Source of the DNA: Candidatus Brocadia sp.
GTDB lineage: Bacteria > Planctomycetota > Brocadiia > Brocadiales > Brocadiaceae
Reading direction: 5' to 3'
Assembly (NCBI GenBank): GCA_011525665.1
Contig: WYAU01000043.1
Coordinates: forward strand, 1-64,000
DNA length: 64,000 bases
Part shown: in pieces, positions 9,618 through 18,390 of the stretch
Layout: the number at the start of each line of letters is the position of its first letter
Position numbering within the stretch: the first letter of the stretch is position 1
Notes under the pieces: generated by a model
Seen by the model: the letters and a program-made list of their open reading frames with translations, nothing else
Told to the model about the DNA's origin: nothing
Databases searched by the model: none
Translations under genes and position numbers: made by a program

Positions 9618-10492
9618 AGACACGTATTTTCTCTATAGGCCAAAAAAGCCTTCGGTAGTTTATTCAATACATCCGTGGCAAGCAGCGAAATTTCACCCAC
9701 CTCCTGTGCTGCCAGGTCTCCCGCCAGGCCATGCAGGTATACACCTAACTGTGCCGCATCAAAGGGAGTATAATTTTGTCCTAAAAAGGCCGCAATCATA
9801 CCTGTCAACACATCGCCAGCCCCGGCGGTAGCCATTCCGGGATTGCCTGTCTTGTTTATAGAGAACTTCTCTTCATTCATAACAATGGTCTGATGTCCTT
9901 TTAACACCAGCGTCACATTATCCCTGCCCTTGACAAACATCCTGGAGATGTCCAGCCGTTTAGACTGAATTTCCTGCGGAGAAGGCACACCGAGAATACG
10001 CGCCATCTCTCCGGGATGCGGCGTAAGGATGATCTGTTTTTTGATCTTATCCAATATTGCCGGATTGTCTGCCAGGGCATTAATTCCGTCGGCATCCAAT
10101 ACAACGGGGCGGTTAAGAGATTGTAACAACCAGAGCACTAACCTCTTTGTCTCAAGGTGCTGCGACAGGCCGGGGCCGATGGCTACCACATCAAACAGTT
10201 CCGAAAAATCAAGGATGTCCTGGCGTCCCAATTCGGAGAGGGTTTTTACATGCGTTTCCGGCAGTGGATGCGTCATGACGCAGGTCAGTTTGGATGCCAC
10301 GATTCCGTGCAGACTCTCCGGGATACCCAGCGTCACAAGTCCCGCCCCGGCGCGCAGCGCAGCGCTGCTGCACAGGCACGCTGCGCCCGTCATGCCGCAG
10401 GAACCTGCAAGCACCAGTATTCTGCCGTAATCTCCTTTGTGGGTGTCGGGCTTTCTGTCGGCAATCTTTGGTAATGTTTTTACTTCGTGCAT
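9614..10492 (-). CDS. nnrD: ADP-dependent (S)-NAD(P)H-hydrate dehydratase
   Basis: This is the carbohydrate-kinase-like YjeF C-terminal domain, which repairs hydrated NADH and NADPH. Diagnostic segments are KGDYGRILVLAGS, the GAGLVTL region, LTPHPGEMARILG and the ATP-site AGAGDVLTGMIAAFLG. The first ATG that gives the usual family N-terminus is at 10492 (MHEVKTLPK); the longer open frame to 10564 adds an unrelated extension. At about 292 residues it matches the stand-alone dehydratase, without the NnrE epimerase domain that is often fused. It is followed by the PLD-like and PII genes with overlap or short gaps, forming one operon. Confidence 0.93.
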   Translation of the reverse strand: MHEVKTLPKIADRKPDTHKGDYGRILVLAGSCGMTGAACLCSSAALRAGAGLVTLGIPESLHGIVASKLTCVMTHPLPETHVKTLSELGRQDILDFSELFDVVAIGPGLSQHLETKRLVLWLLQSLNRPVVLDADGINALADNPAILDKIKKQIILTPHPGEMARILGVPSPQEIQSKRLDISRMFVKGRDNVTLVLKGHQTIVMNEEKFSINKTGNPGMATAGAGDVLTGMIAAFLGQNYTPFDAAQLGVYLHGLAGDLAAQEVGEISLLATDVLNKLPKAFLAYRENTCL

Positions 10493-10565
10493 AAAAGTGT
10501 ATTGCTTAATCCTAACCCGAACGAGTCGGAAGTGAAAATAGAAATTGTAAAGTGTAAATTGCAAA

Positions 10566-10592
10566 GTAGGGGCAGGGTAACCCCGCCCCTAC
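10566..10592. repeat. GC-rich palindrome upstream of nnrD
   Basis: GTAGGGGC at one end is the exact reverse complement of GCCCCTAC at the other, with a short GGGTAACCCC core. It is one of the many GTAGGGGC or GGGGCGTA hairpins dispersed in this window (compare 32700-32740 and 34410-34437). Just upstream (10509-10533) lies CTAACCCGAACGAGTCGGAA, which recurs inverted at 34115-34134. Confidence 0.6.
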
Positions 10593-10777
10593 CATTTTTC
10601 ATTGAAATTTTTGCTAAATATGTCAAAATTATTTTTGGAAGATACTACGCCTTTCCCAAGACTGTGCTTGGGAAAGGTGGCCCTAAAGGGCAGGTATAAT
10701 TACAGCAACCTTGAACAGTTAAACCAAACCCGAAATACCAGCAGCATTACAACCCCCTTGCCCCCTGATACCTGAAA

Positions 10778-11530
10778 TCACTTCTTTGTCCGATTGATCA
10801 AGGAAGCGACATAAGCCGCTCCGAAACCGTTGTCAATATTTACAACAGAAACGCCGGAGGCGCAGCTATTCAGCATGGATAAGAGCGGAGTAATTCCGGA
10901 AAAGCTGGCGCCATAACCGATACTGGTTGGCACGCCGATGACGGGACAATCCACCAGGCCTCCAACAACGCTTGCCAGTGCGCCTTCCATCCCCGCCACG
11001 ACAATGATTACATTGGCCTTGAGTAATTCGTTATGATTTTTCATGAGCCGGTGGATACCTGCGACTCCAACGTCATACAATACCTGTACTTTATTACCCA
11101 TGATCTCTGCCGTCACCCTTGCCTCTTCAGCAACAGGGATATCAGATGTGCCCGCTGTTATAACTAAGATCAACCCCTTGGGGGGGGGCCGGCGGGTCTT
11201 TCGTATCGTAATGGTCCGTGCCTGTTCATGGTAAACGGCCTCCGGGAATCTTCCGGAAACGGCCTCATATATTTCCTTATTCGCACGGGTCGCAAGCATG
11301 TCATTATTACCTGCAACGATATGCTCAACGATCTTTACTACCTGCTCAGGGGTCTTACCGAGGCAAAAAATAACTTCCGGAAAACCGCAACGAATTTTGC
11401 GATGGCTGTCTACCTTGGCAAAACCAATATCCTTGTAAGGCAGTTCCCGGATCTTTTCCAGGACGTCGTGGAGTGACGCTTCCCCGGCCTTGTAATCTTC
11501 TAATAATCGTTTTATGACATCAATATCCAT
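10778..11530 (-). CDS. larB: LarB, nickel-pincer cofactor biosynthesis carboxylase/hydrolase
   Basis: The 250 residues match LarB: an N-terminal helical region with GFPEVIFCLGKTPEQV, then a PurE-like AIR-carboxylase core with VITAGTSDIPVAEEA, VVAGMEGALASVVGGL, VIGVPTSIGYGAS and a C-terminal NIDNGFGAAYVA. LarB carboxylates and hydrolyses nicotinic acid adenine dinucleotide to make the pyridine dicarboxylate precursor of the nickel-pincer cofactor of lactate racemase-type enzymes. LarC and LarE are not nearby, so it either serves a distant pathway or is an orphan. It was distinguished from PurE by length and by the N-terminal domain. Confidence 0.92.
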   Translation of the reverse strand: MDIDVIKRLLEDYKAGEASLHDVLEKIRELPYKDIGFAKVDSHRKIRCGFPEVIFCLGKTPEQVVKIVEHIVAGNNDMLATRANKEIYEAVSGRFPEAVYHEQARTITIRKTRRPPPKGLILVITAGTSDIPVAEEARVTAEIMGNKVQVLYDVGVAGIHRLMKNHNELLKANVIIVVAGMEGALASVVGGLVDCPVIGVPTSIGYGASFSGITPLLSMLNSCASGVSVVNIDNGFGAAYVASLINRTKK

Positions 11531-11661
11531 GATTTAATTTTATGTTCAAGGAATTTAAATTACCCCTATTTTCCCCCCAAAAAGCGGAAAAACAGAGAGG
11601 GAAGTTACCAAAGGTCAAAATTAATGACCATAACTGCATAGTCTGTTGAAATTAAAATCAA

Positions 11662-12144
11662 TTATGGTTGTAACCATTCGCCTTTGAAATCAGCGCTTCC
11701 ATTCGTTTTGAAGGTTATTTTTACGGGGTTTTTTACCTTTATGCTGGAATCTATTTCTATGTTTCCTTTTATCGTATTTCCTTTAGAGCTGCCCGAAATC
11801 TTGATTTTTTTCATTTTCAATGTGTAATCTGACGGTTTTAAACCTATTAATAATAAATTCATCTGGATTATATCGGTAATTTCCTGCTCATCTGATTCGA
11901 TTTCAAACGTATCATTTCCTGTGTCTTTCCATTCACTTTCAATTCCCAACCCTTTGCTCTTGAACTCTCCGCTATCTTCAAATATCCATGTATCCTGTCC
12001 AATTTCAATCGTATCTGCTTTGATATTTACCTTGTATTCACCTGGCACAACCCCTCCCAAAAGGGTTGTGTGATATAAAACCATCCAGAGGAATGACGGT
12101 GTAAAAATAAAACATCCTATAATGCCTTTCTTGCTCAACTTCAT
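11662..12144 (-). CDS. Membrane-anchored beta-rich protein of unknown function
   Basis: The ATG at 12144 is preceded by AGGAGGATGTG, so it is preferred over upstream in-frame starts at 12237 that run into tsaD. The protein (160 residues) has one N-terminal hydrophobic segment (about residues 8-30) and then a polar region rich in alternating hydrophobic and charged residues with repeated KIKISG-, NIKAD- and EIDSS-type strands. I do not recognise the family. It sits 70 bp after tsaD in the same direction. Confidence 0.65.
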   Translation of the reverse strand: MKLSKKGIIGCFIFTPSFLWMVLYHTTLLGGVVPGEYKVNIKADTIEIGQDTWIFEDSGEFKSKGLGIESEWKDTGNDTFEIESDEQEITDIIQMNLLLIGLKPSDYTLKMKKIKISGSSKGNTIKGNIEIDSSIKVKNPVKITFKTNGSADFKGEWLQP

Positions 12145-12214
12145 CACATCCTCCTGTTCAGAAAAGATAAATGGGACATACAATAAACGTGTTTCATTTT
12201 TGATGGCAGCCCTG

Positions 12215-13222
12215 CTAGGGAATAACCTCAATATCAAGCCCTGCGATATCTCCTGGCAAATACTTCTTATAGGCCAGCCCTGCTACCATGGCTGCATTAT
12301 CCGTGCAGAGTCGGATTGCTGGACAATACACCGGAATAGACAACTCTTTCGATGCGTCTTTGAGTCTCTGCCGGAGCCGGGAGTTTGCCGCCACACCTCC
12401 GCCCGTCAGTATTCCCCGGACGTTGTACATTTTTGCCGCCAGTGTGGTTTTATCCACCAGCACGTCGACCACCGCTTCCTGAAAACTTGCGGCAATATCT
12501 GCCGCCTTTTGATCAAACGGTGCCTTTGTATCGGTTTTTTGTGAATCCTGTCCCCGGCAGTGATATAATACTGCCGTTTTAAGTCCGCTAAAACTAAAAT
12601 CCAGCGAATCCTTCTCGAGGTACGCCCTTGGAAATGTCACTGCATGGTGATTTCCGCGTCTGGCCAGTTTGTCAATGATGGGTCCGCCGGGATAACCAAG
12701 TCCCAATATCTTTGATACCTTATCAAATGCCTCGCCTGCGGCATCGTCAATTGTCCAGCCCAATGGCACGTGTTTCGTTTCACTCTCGGATAAGAAAAGT
12801 GTGGTATGGCCTCCTGAGACGACAAGGCTGACCGCAGGATACGGTATATCATCATGTTCAAGATTATTTGCATAGATATGGGCATGGAGGTGATCTACGG
12901 CGATGAAAGGTTTGTTTAACACCATGCACAACGTCTTGGCGGCTGTCACGCCAATAAGAAGGGCGCCAATCAGCCCCGGCGTGTGTGCAACTGCAATTGC
13001 ATCAATTTCCGGAAGTTGCATCTTCGCGCCGGTCAGTGCGTTGTCAATGACCCCGATAATGGACTCTAAATGGGCGCGGCTGGCGATTTCAGGAACCACG
13101 CCTCCAAAATTACGATGTAATGCATCCTGTGACAAAATAACACTCGATAATATCTCTCTGCCATCTTTTACAAGGGAGGCAGACGTCTCATCGCAGGACG
13201 TTTCAATGCCCAGAATCAGCAT
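12215..13222 (-). CDS. tsaD: tRNA N6-adenosine threonylcarbamoyltransferase
   Basis: TsaD transfers the threonylcarbamoyl group to A37 of ANN-decoding tRNAs. The 335-residue protein has the ASKHA N-terminus LILGIETSCDETSASLV, the metal-binding VDHLHAHIYAN (HxxxH), VVSGGHTTLF, and the C-terminal GGVAANSRLRQRL and CTDNAAMVAGLAY. Length and motifs are canonical. It is followed by the small membrane protein and lies 70 bp downstream of the S41 protease gene. Confidence 0.97.
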   Translation of the reverse strand: MLILGIETSCDETSASLVKDGREILSSVILSQDALHRNFGGVVPEIASRAHLESIIGVIDNALTGAKMQLPEIDAIAVAHTPGLIGALLIGVTAAKTLCMVLNKPFIAVDHLHAHIYANNLEHDDIPYPAVSLVVSGGHTTLFLSESETKHVPLGWTIDDAAGEAFDKVSKILGLGYPGGPIIDKLARRGNHHAVTFPRAYLEKDSLDFSFSGLKTAVLYHCRGQDSQKTDTKAPFDQKAADIAASFQEAVVDVLVDKTTLAAKMYNVRGILTGGGVAANSRLRQRLKDASKELSIPVYCPAIRLCTDNAAMVAGLAYKKYLPGDIAGLDIEVIP

Positions 13223-13293
13223 GGTATAAAAAAGGCAGGAAATTTTCCTGCCTTCGTGAAAATAAAGGGAATACGGACTTCGTTTTCGATTTT

Positions 13294-14631
13294 TTAATGA
13301 GCGCGCGTGCCCTTCGCATAGACCTCTATTCCTTTCAGGATGTCGATTGCCCTTTCAAGCTGGACGTCTTCATACCCGGATTTCCCTTTTGCTTCGGCCG
13401 GGTCACTGAAGGCTGCATCCTTTTCCTTAACTTCCTGAATTTTACTTTCAATGTTCAATGCTGCCAGATGCTCGTGCAGCGCCTTTATTTCGGCGAAAGT
13501 GAGGGGTACATTTATATCGGGTTCAATGCCTTTTTCGTGAATACAAACCCCGGAAGGGGTATAATACCGCGCTGTCGTCAATTTTAAGGCGGCCTTTCCG
13601 TCTCCTACGGGAATCAGGCTTTGGACAGATCCTTTGCCAAATGTCTTGACGCCCAGCAGTAAGCCTCGTTGGTGGTCCTTCAATGCGCCTGCAACAATTT
13701 CCGATGCGCTTGCGCTTCCGTTATTTACCAATACAACCAACGGAAAATTAGGATACGTTCCTTTTTTCCGGGCATGGTAGGTATAGTTCTGTGTCTTATC
13801 TCTTCCACGCGTAGAGACAATTATCCCCTTTTCAAGGAATTTATCGGCCATATCCACGGCGGCGTTTAATAAACCGCCCGGATTAAATCTCATGTCCAGT
13901 ATCAAACCTTTCATCCCCTTCTTCAATAAATCCTGAATAGCCGTGTCCATATCCTTTGTGGTATTTTCCTGAAAATTTGATACGGCAAGGTAACCGATCT
14001 TATATTGCTCGTCGACTATTCGGGCGCCACGGATGCTGTTTACATAGATTTTTGCTCGCTCGATGGTGATGTCTGAAGGTGTCGGATCACCTTCGTGGAC
14101 AACCGTCAGGGTAATCTTTGTTCCCAATTTTCCCCGGAGCCTTTTTACCACTTCACGGATACTCATATTTTCTGTGGATTCCCCGCCAATTTTGATGATG
14201 CGGTCACCCACCAGAATGCCTGCTTTAAACGCAGGCGAATCAAGAAGGGGCGTAATCACTATCAATAACCCGTCTTTAATGATTACTTCAATTCCCAGTC
14301 CTTCAAACTCTCCCTCCGTTTCTATTTTGAGGTCTTCGAGCTCTTCCTGGCCAAAATACTGGCTGAAGGGGTCGAGTCCGGAAAGCATGCCACGATATGC
14401 ATTTGTAAGGATTGTGCTAAGCCGTATTTCATCGACATATTTATCCTGTAACTCCTTTACAACTTTTATGAATCCTTCAAACTCCTCATAGACACTTTCT
14501 TTGGTCTGCCTGGCGGCGTCTTTTTCCTCAATCTGAGAGTTTTCCGGAGGTCTCTCCTGTCCAAGCGAAACAACTCCCGGTATCAGGAGGATGATAAACA
14601 ATAAAAAAACATACAGCTTTTTTTTGATCAT
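13294..14631 (-). CDS. S41 family C-terminal processing peptidase
   Basis: The first 25 residues are a signal or anchor segment. A PDZ domain follows (about 95-185, with GLGIEVIIKDG and ILVGDRIIKIGGEST). The protease core carries the catalytic Ser in NNGSASASEIVAGAL and the Lys in KTFGKGSVQSL, as in CtpA/Prc. It cleaves exported proteins from their C-termini in the periplasm. The start overlaps the stop of the transketolase C-subunit gene (ATGA type), so translation is coupled. A 71-bp gap separates it from tsaD. Confidence 0.93.
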   Translation of the reverse strand: MIKKKLYVFLLFIILLIPGVVSLGQERPPENSQIEEKDAARQTKESVYEEFEGFIKVVKELQDKYVDEIRLSTILTNAYRGMLSGLDPFSQYFGQEELEDLKIETEGEFEGLGIEVIIKDGLLIVITPLLDSPAFKAGILVGDRIIKIGGESTENMSIREVVKRLRGKLGTKITLTVVHEGDPTPSDITIERAKIYVNSIRGARIVDEQYKIGYLAVSNFQENTTKDMDTAIQDLLKKGMKGLILDMRFNPGGLLNAAVDMADKFLEKGIIVSTRGRDKTQNYTYHARKKGTYPNFPLVVLVNNGSASASEIVAGALKDHQRGLLLGVKTFGKGSVQSLIPVGDGKAALKLTTARYYTPSGVCIHEKGIEPDINVPLTFAEIKALHEHLAALNIESKIQEVKEKDAAFSDPAEAKGKSGYEDVQLERAIDILKGIEVYAKGTRAH

Positions 14632-15569
14632 TTTTTGCGCCCCACGGCCCGTTTTGCCGCCAAGATTATATCTTCCGGCAAGAGGTGGTATTCCCTGAAG
14701 AGGATATCGGGTTCCCCCGATTGACCAAAACGATTATCAATGCCAATCATTTCGACAGGTACCGGGAAAATCCGCGCCAGTATTGATGCGACCGCGCTGC
14801 CCAAACCCCCGTCCAGCACGTGCTGTTCTGTTGTTACCACGGCCTTCGTTTGCTTTGCCACCTTCACCAGTGTTTCCTGATCTATAGGCTTTACCGTGTG
14901 CATATTCACAACGGATGCCTCTATTCCTTCTTTTGAGAGCATATCGGCTGCCGCAAGAGAATTGACCACCAATGCCCCGCAGGCGATAATCGCCACGTCA
15001 TTCCCCGTTCTGAGGATGGTTGCCTTTCCCATGGTGTACGGATCTTCCTTTTTCGTAATAACAGGTACGGGAGCTCTGCCCAGCCGGATATAGAGGGGGC
15101 CTTTATAGTCTACCGCCGCGAGAATGGCCTTTCTCGTTTCAACTGCATCACACGGCTCAATAACCGTCATGGTCGGAATCGTTCGCATCAGGGAGAGGTC
15201 TTCAATGCATTGGTGTGATGCCCCATCAGGCCCGACGGATACCCCGCTATGTGTGGCAACAATCTTTACATTTAGTCCACTGTAACAGATCGTATTTCTG
15301 ATCTGTTCCCATGCCCGACCCGTTGCAAAGATGCTGAAGCTGCTCACAAAAGGTATTTTCCCGCACGTTGCCAGCCCGGCAGCCGTATTCATCATATTGG
15401 CCTCGGCAACGCCCATATTAAAAAATCTGTCGGGATATTTCTTGCCAAATTTAGCCGTAGTTGTAGACTTTGAAAGGTCGGCGTCCAACACCACGACGTC
15501 CTTGTTTTTTTCTCCCAGTTCTAACAGTGCGTCGCCATATGCCTGACGCGTAGCCACCATTTCAGCCAT
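14628..15569 (-). CDS. Transketolase, C-terminal (pyrimidine-binding) subunit
   Basis: The 313 residues correspond to the Pyr and C-terminal domains of a split transketolase: VVLDADLSKSTTTAKF at the N-terminus, FFNMGVAEANMMNTAAGLA with the catalytic Glu of the TPP site, and GVSVGPDGASHQ. It pairs with the N-terminal subunit encoded upstream (16629-15802) to interconvert pentose-phosphate sugars. A 232-bp spacer carrying palindromic repeats separates the two halves, unusually long for an operon of obligate partners. Confidence 0.93.
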   Translation of the reverse strand: MAEMVATRQAYGDALLELGEKNKDVVVLDADLSKSTTTAKFGKKYPDRFFNMGVAEANMMNTAAGLATCGKIPFVSSFSIFATGRAWEQIRNTICYSGLNVKIVATHSGVSVGPDGASHQCIEDLSLMRTIPTMTVIEPCDAVETRKAILAAVDYKGPLYIRLGRAPVPVITKKEDPYTMGKATILRTGNDVAIIACGALVVNSLAAADMLSKEGIEASVVNMHTVKPIDQETLVKVAKQTKAVVTTEQHVLDGGLGSAVASILARIFPVPVEMIGIDNRFGQSGEPDILFREYHLLPEDIILAAKRAVGRKK

Positions 15570-15660
15570 TGTATAGTTCCCTGATTTTGTTGTATCTTTT
15601 CCCTGTGTTCTTTGTAATAGACAGTACCGCTTGCTTTAATGAATGGGAATTTCCCAAAAA

Positions 15661-15722
15661 GCTCCACCCCCTTGCCCCCGCCAGCGGGGGACAGTTGGTT
15701 GTCCTCCTCAGCGAGGAGGATT
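15661..15722. repeat. Palindromic repeats between the two transketolase genes
   Basis: Two hairpins lie side by side: CCCCCGCCAGCGGGGG (inside a longer CCACCCCCTTGCCCCC unit) and TCCTCCTCAGCGAGGAGGA. The first belongs to the same family as the inverted ends of the element at 35188-35424. Their position inside an operon suggests late insertion of a mobile palindrome; they may also act as RNA processing or attenuation sites. Confidence 0.65.
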
Positions 15723-15801
15723 ACAAGATGTGCAGATATACCATAACACACATCCAGCCACTCGTAACAGAGGGGAGCTTAAAGTTGTTGCCAGAGGCAG
15801 C

Positions 15802-16629
15802 CTAGGTTAATTCAGCCAGCGCACGTTCTGATTCTTCTTTCGAAGGTGCCTTCCCATGCCAATCGACCTGATTTTCCATGAAGGAGACTCCCTTTCCTTT
15901 CACTGTTTTTGCCACAATGACGGTTGGCCGTCCTTTTGTCTTCTCCGCCTCATCATAGGCGGCCAGGATAGATGCGTAATTATGCCCGTCAATTTCAATC
16001 ACGTGCCAGCCAAAACCCCGCCATTTATCGGGAATCGGGTGTGATGACATAATTTCATGGATAAACCCGTCAATCTGAAGTCCGTTTTGGTCGAGAATGG
16101 CGCAAAGATTATCCGCCTTGTAATGGTTTGCGGCCATTGCGGCCTCCCACACCTGCCCCTCCTCGATTTCCCCGTCACCCAGCATGACATACGTTCGATA
16201 ATTCTTTTTATCCAATTTTGCAGCCAGCGCGATTCCCAGACCGACGGAAAGGCCCTGCCCCAGAGACCCACCGGATATCTCAATCCCCGGCGTGGTTTTC
16301 ATGCAGGGATGCCCCTGAAGAATGCTGCCGAATTGTCTCAGGGTGTCAAGTTTGTCGGTACTAAAGTAACCCATTTCCGCAAGGATGGCATAAAGTGCCG
16401 GGCAGGCATGCCCTTTGGACAAAATAAATCTGTCCCTGTCCGGCCATGCGGGCTGTTGCGGGTTATGCCTCAGTCTATTATAATAAAGTGCAACCAGTAA
16501 GTCTACCGCTGAGAGTGAACTACCCGGGTGTCCGGAACCTGCTTTTGTTAGCGCCCTTATAATAGACCGCCGGATGACCTTTGCATGTTCTTCCAGGGAT
16601 TTTGTATCTAAACGCTTCACATTTATCAT
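15802..16629 (-). CDS. Transketolase, N-terminal (TPP-binding) subunit
   Basis: The 275 residues form the pyrophosphate-binding domain of a split transketolase. Signature segments are KAGSGHPGSSLSAVDLLVALY, RDRFILSKGHACPALYA, GSLGQGLSVGLG and the TPP/Mg motif GDGEIEEGQVWEAAMAANHY ending near DQNGLQIDG. It works with the C-terminal subunit downstream. Split transketolases of this type are common in bacteria and archaea outside Enterobacteria. It is the first gene of the leftward block. Confidence 0.93.
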   Translation of the reverse strand: MINVKRLDTKSLEEHAKVIRRSIIRALTKAGSGHPGSSLSAVDLLVALYYNRLRHNPQQPAWPDRDRFILSKGHACPALYAILAEMGYFSTDKLDTLRQFGSILQGHPCMKTTPGIEISGGSLGQGLSVGLGIALAAKLDKKNYRTYVMLGDGEIEEGQVWEAAMAANHYKADNLCAILDQNGLQIDGFIHEIMSSHPIPDKWRGFGWHVIEIDGHNYASILAAYDEAEKTKGRPTVIVAKTVKGKGVSFMENQVDWHGKAPSKEESERALAELT

Positions 16630-16839
16630 AATCGTAGGGATACCAGGAAAAAAGAGATTCTGGGGCTATGTCGTTACGAATAAACTGATTTTTAAAAACC
16701 AGACATTGCGCAAAGCTATTTAGTATGTCAGGAAATGAAATGAATGCAAGGCGGGAAATCGTACTGTATTGGTATTCACTGTTTGATGCAACAAAACTTT
16801 AGAACATTTTAAATCAGGTCACTTGCCTGCAAGATTACA

Positions 16840-16915
16840 TGGTGGGCAGAGCCGGGATCGAACCGGCGACACCAGGATTTTCAGTCCTGTGCTCTACCAA
16901 CTGAGCTATCTGCCC
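16840..16915 (-). tRNA. tRNA-Phe (GAA)
   Basis: The minus-strand sequence folds into a standard cloverleaf: acceptor stem GGGCAGA/TCTGCCC, D-arm AGCTCAGTTGGTAGAGC, anticodon stem-loop with GGACTGAAAATCC giving anticodon GAA, and T-arm GCCGGTTCGATCCCGGC. The 3' CCA is encoded. A run of T follows on the other side. It is a single tRNA between the transketolase operon and a small secreted protein gene. Confidence 0.97.
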
Positions 16916-17152
16916 TCTTTTTTAAATCAGCCCCCATTTTGATTTTTATTATAGAACCGGAACAGAGACAAGTCAAGGTTTTTTATTGACTCTGTTGGCA
17001 ATACGCATAATACTATGGTTGTGAAGAATTCATTAGAGCAGCATCGCCTCAATCATAAAAAGTCAGTCTATATTTGAATTTGTAATTTTGAGATTGTTTC
17101 GAATTTCGGACTTTGTGCTTCGAATTTAAAGGTTTTTTGCAGGGAGGTTACC

Positions 17153-17554
17153 ATGGTTAAAAACATTACGTTATCTTTATGCTTTGTATTTGCAAGTGTA
17201 TATCTATTTTCATACAACACGATAAACGCCCAAACTCCTACCCCCACACCGAAAGGCAGTATCTCCGGTACCGTAACGACGAAAAAATCCGGCAAACCAA
17301 TTAACCGTGCAAAAGTTTCTTTAAAGAGCAAGGAACTGGATTTTAAGGACAAAACCACCACGGATAGCGATGGTAAATATCTATTCTCAGATTTGAGCGC
17401 CGGTAATTATACCCTGAAGGTAAAGAAACAAGGCTTCAAGAATGCAAAAAAGAAAATCGAACTTGCAGAAGGGGAAAAAGAGATAGTCGATTTTCAATTG
17501 AAAAAAGAAACGAGCGATGATGGCGATGGCGGTGATGATGGTGGATACTATTAA
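17153..17554 (+). CDS. Small secreted carboxypeptidase-regulatory-like (Ig-fold) protein
   Basis: A GGGAGG precedes the ATG. Residues 1-26 are a signal peptide ending NTINAQ, followed by a short TPTPTP linker. Residues 33-115 form one CarboxypepD_reg-like beta-sandwich repeat: GSISGTVTTKKSGKPI, then DSDGKYLFSDLSAGNYTLKV, the typical pattern of this domain. The tail is acidic and Gly-rich (DDGDGGDDGGYY). Such domains stabilise or decorate extracellular proteins; a stand-alone copy has no assigned function. It is transcribed alone, away from its neighbours. Confidence 0.75.
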   Translation: MVKNITLSLCFVFASVYLFSYNTINAQTPTPTPKGSISGTVTTKKSGKPINRAKVSLKSKELDFKDKTTTDSDGKYLFSDLSAGNYTLKVKKQGFKNAKKKIELAEGEKEIVDFQLKKETSDDGDGGDDGGYY

Positions 17555-17684
17555 TACACAGGTGTTGTGCAGAAAATGGCACAATTTCGTGCCAGACGGC
17601 CAAATTCAAGGGGATCGTAACAGATATGGATGAAATAGCTGGAGAAATCTGGTTTTGACCATCTTATTTTCTACAATACTTTAT

Positions 17685-17985
17685 CTATTCATGTGGCCTG
17701 TTAATTGATATATGAAGGTGTTGCGGAATAATCTCCGGATGGTTTCTGATTTGAAGAGCGATAACACCTTTGTAACTTGATGGAGGATACGTTACTATGT
17801 CAGCAAAATCTCCATTTTAAAGAAATTAAAATCGCATCAAGTTCTTGGGCTTTTGAAATGACAACCGGATCGGACGATTCCGTAGGTATAAGATCTCTGT
17901 GTTGTAATACCTCATATCCCGCATCTCGTAATGATAGGATGATAGAATGAGGAACACAATGATCTGCGAAGAATCTCAGACTCAC
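17685..17985 (-). pseudogene. DUF5615 (PIN-like) toxin, frameshifted
   Basis: The frame from the GTG at 17985 gives RFFADHCVPHSIILSLRDAGYEV and LDAILIS, typical of DUF5615 putative PIN-like proteins paired with DUF433. It then ends early at 17800. If one A of an AAAA run near 17815 is removed the frame continues as LNGDFADIVTYPPSSYKGV and on to a stop at 17685. The family hallmark (NGDF, then YPP) is thus present but out of frame. Its start overlaps the stop of the DUF433 gene. The gene is either a decayed toxin or carries a sequencing error in the A run. Confidence 0.75.
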
Positions 17986-18209
17986 TAAGCTTCAACCTCA
18001 AATTCAGCCAATTCGCGAGCATAATCCAGACATGCAACAATATGCTCATTTTTAAGATCCGGGAACTCTGCGATTATTTCCTCTCTGCTGTATTCCGCTG
18101 CAAGATAGCCTAAAATAAGGTTTACAGGAATTCTTGTACCCTTAAAACGCGGTTTACCATGAAGCACATCAGAAGTGCTTATGATATAATCTTTCCAATC
18201 TACTTTCAT
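17985..18209 (-). CDS. DUF433 antitoxin-like protein
   Basis: The ATG at 18209 has GAAGGA upstream and is preferred to one 12 bases earlier. The 74-residue protein has the DUF433 signature GKPRFKGTRIPVNLILGYLA and EEIIAEFPDLKNEHIVACLDYA, a small helix-turn-helix-like protein usually encoded just before a PIN-like DUF5615 protein. It probably binds and represses or neutralises that partner, which here is frameshifted. Stop and start codons of the pair overlap (TAGTG). Confidence 0.85.
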   Translation of the reverse strand: MKVDWKDYIISTSDVLHGKPRFKGTRIPVNLILGYLAAEYSREEIIAEFPDLKNEHIVACLDYARELAEFEVEA

Positions 18210-18390
18210 TTTATCCTTCATAATAATTATAATAAATTTTTTGGACAGTTCACCGATATACTAAGTAATTGCCAAAGGAATGTCAAGTTTTAGGCAAAGT
18301 GTTGATAAAAGAGATCATACACGCTGTTTTTCAGGAGCACGGCCATTCCCGGGTTTTCCAAGGCTCAAGGCGTGCCCTATTTCTCCAAAC

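Noticed and set aside
10778-11530. PurE-type AIR carboxylase
   Set aside because: The core is PurE-like, but the extra N-terminal domain, 250-residue length and motifs fit LarB.
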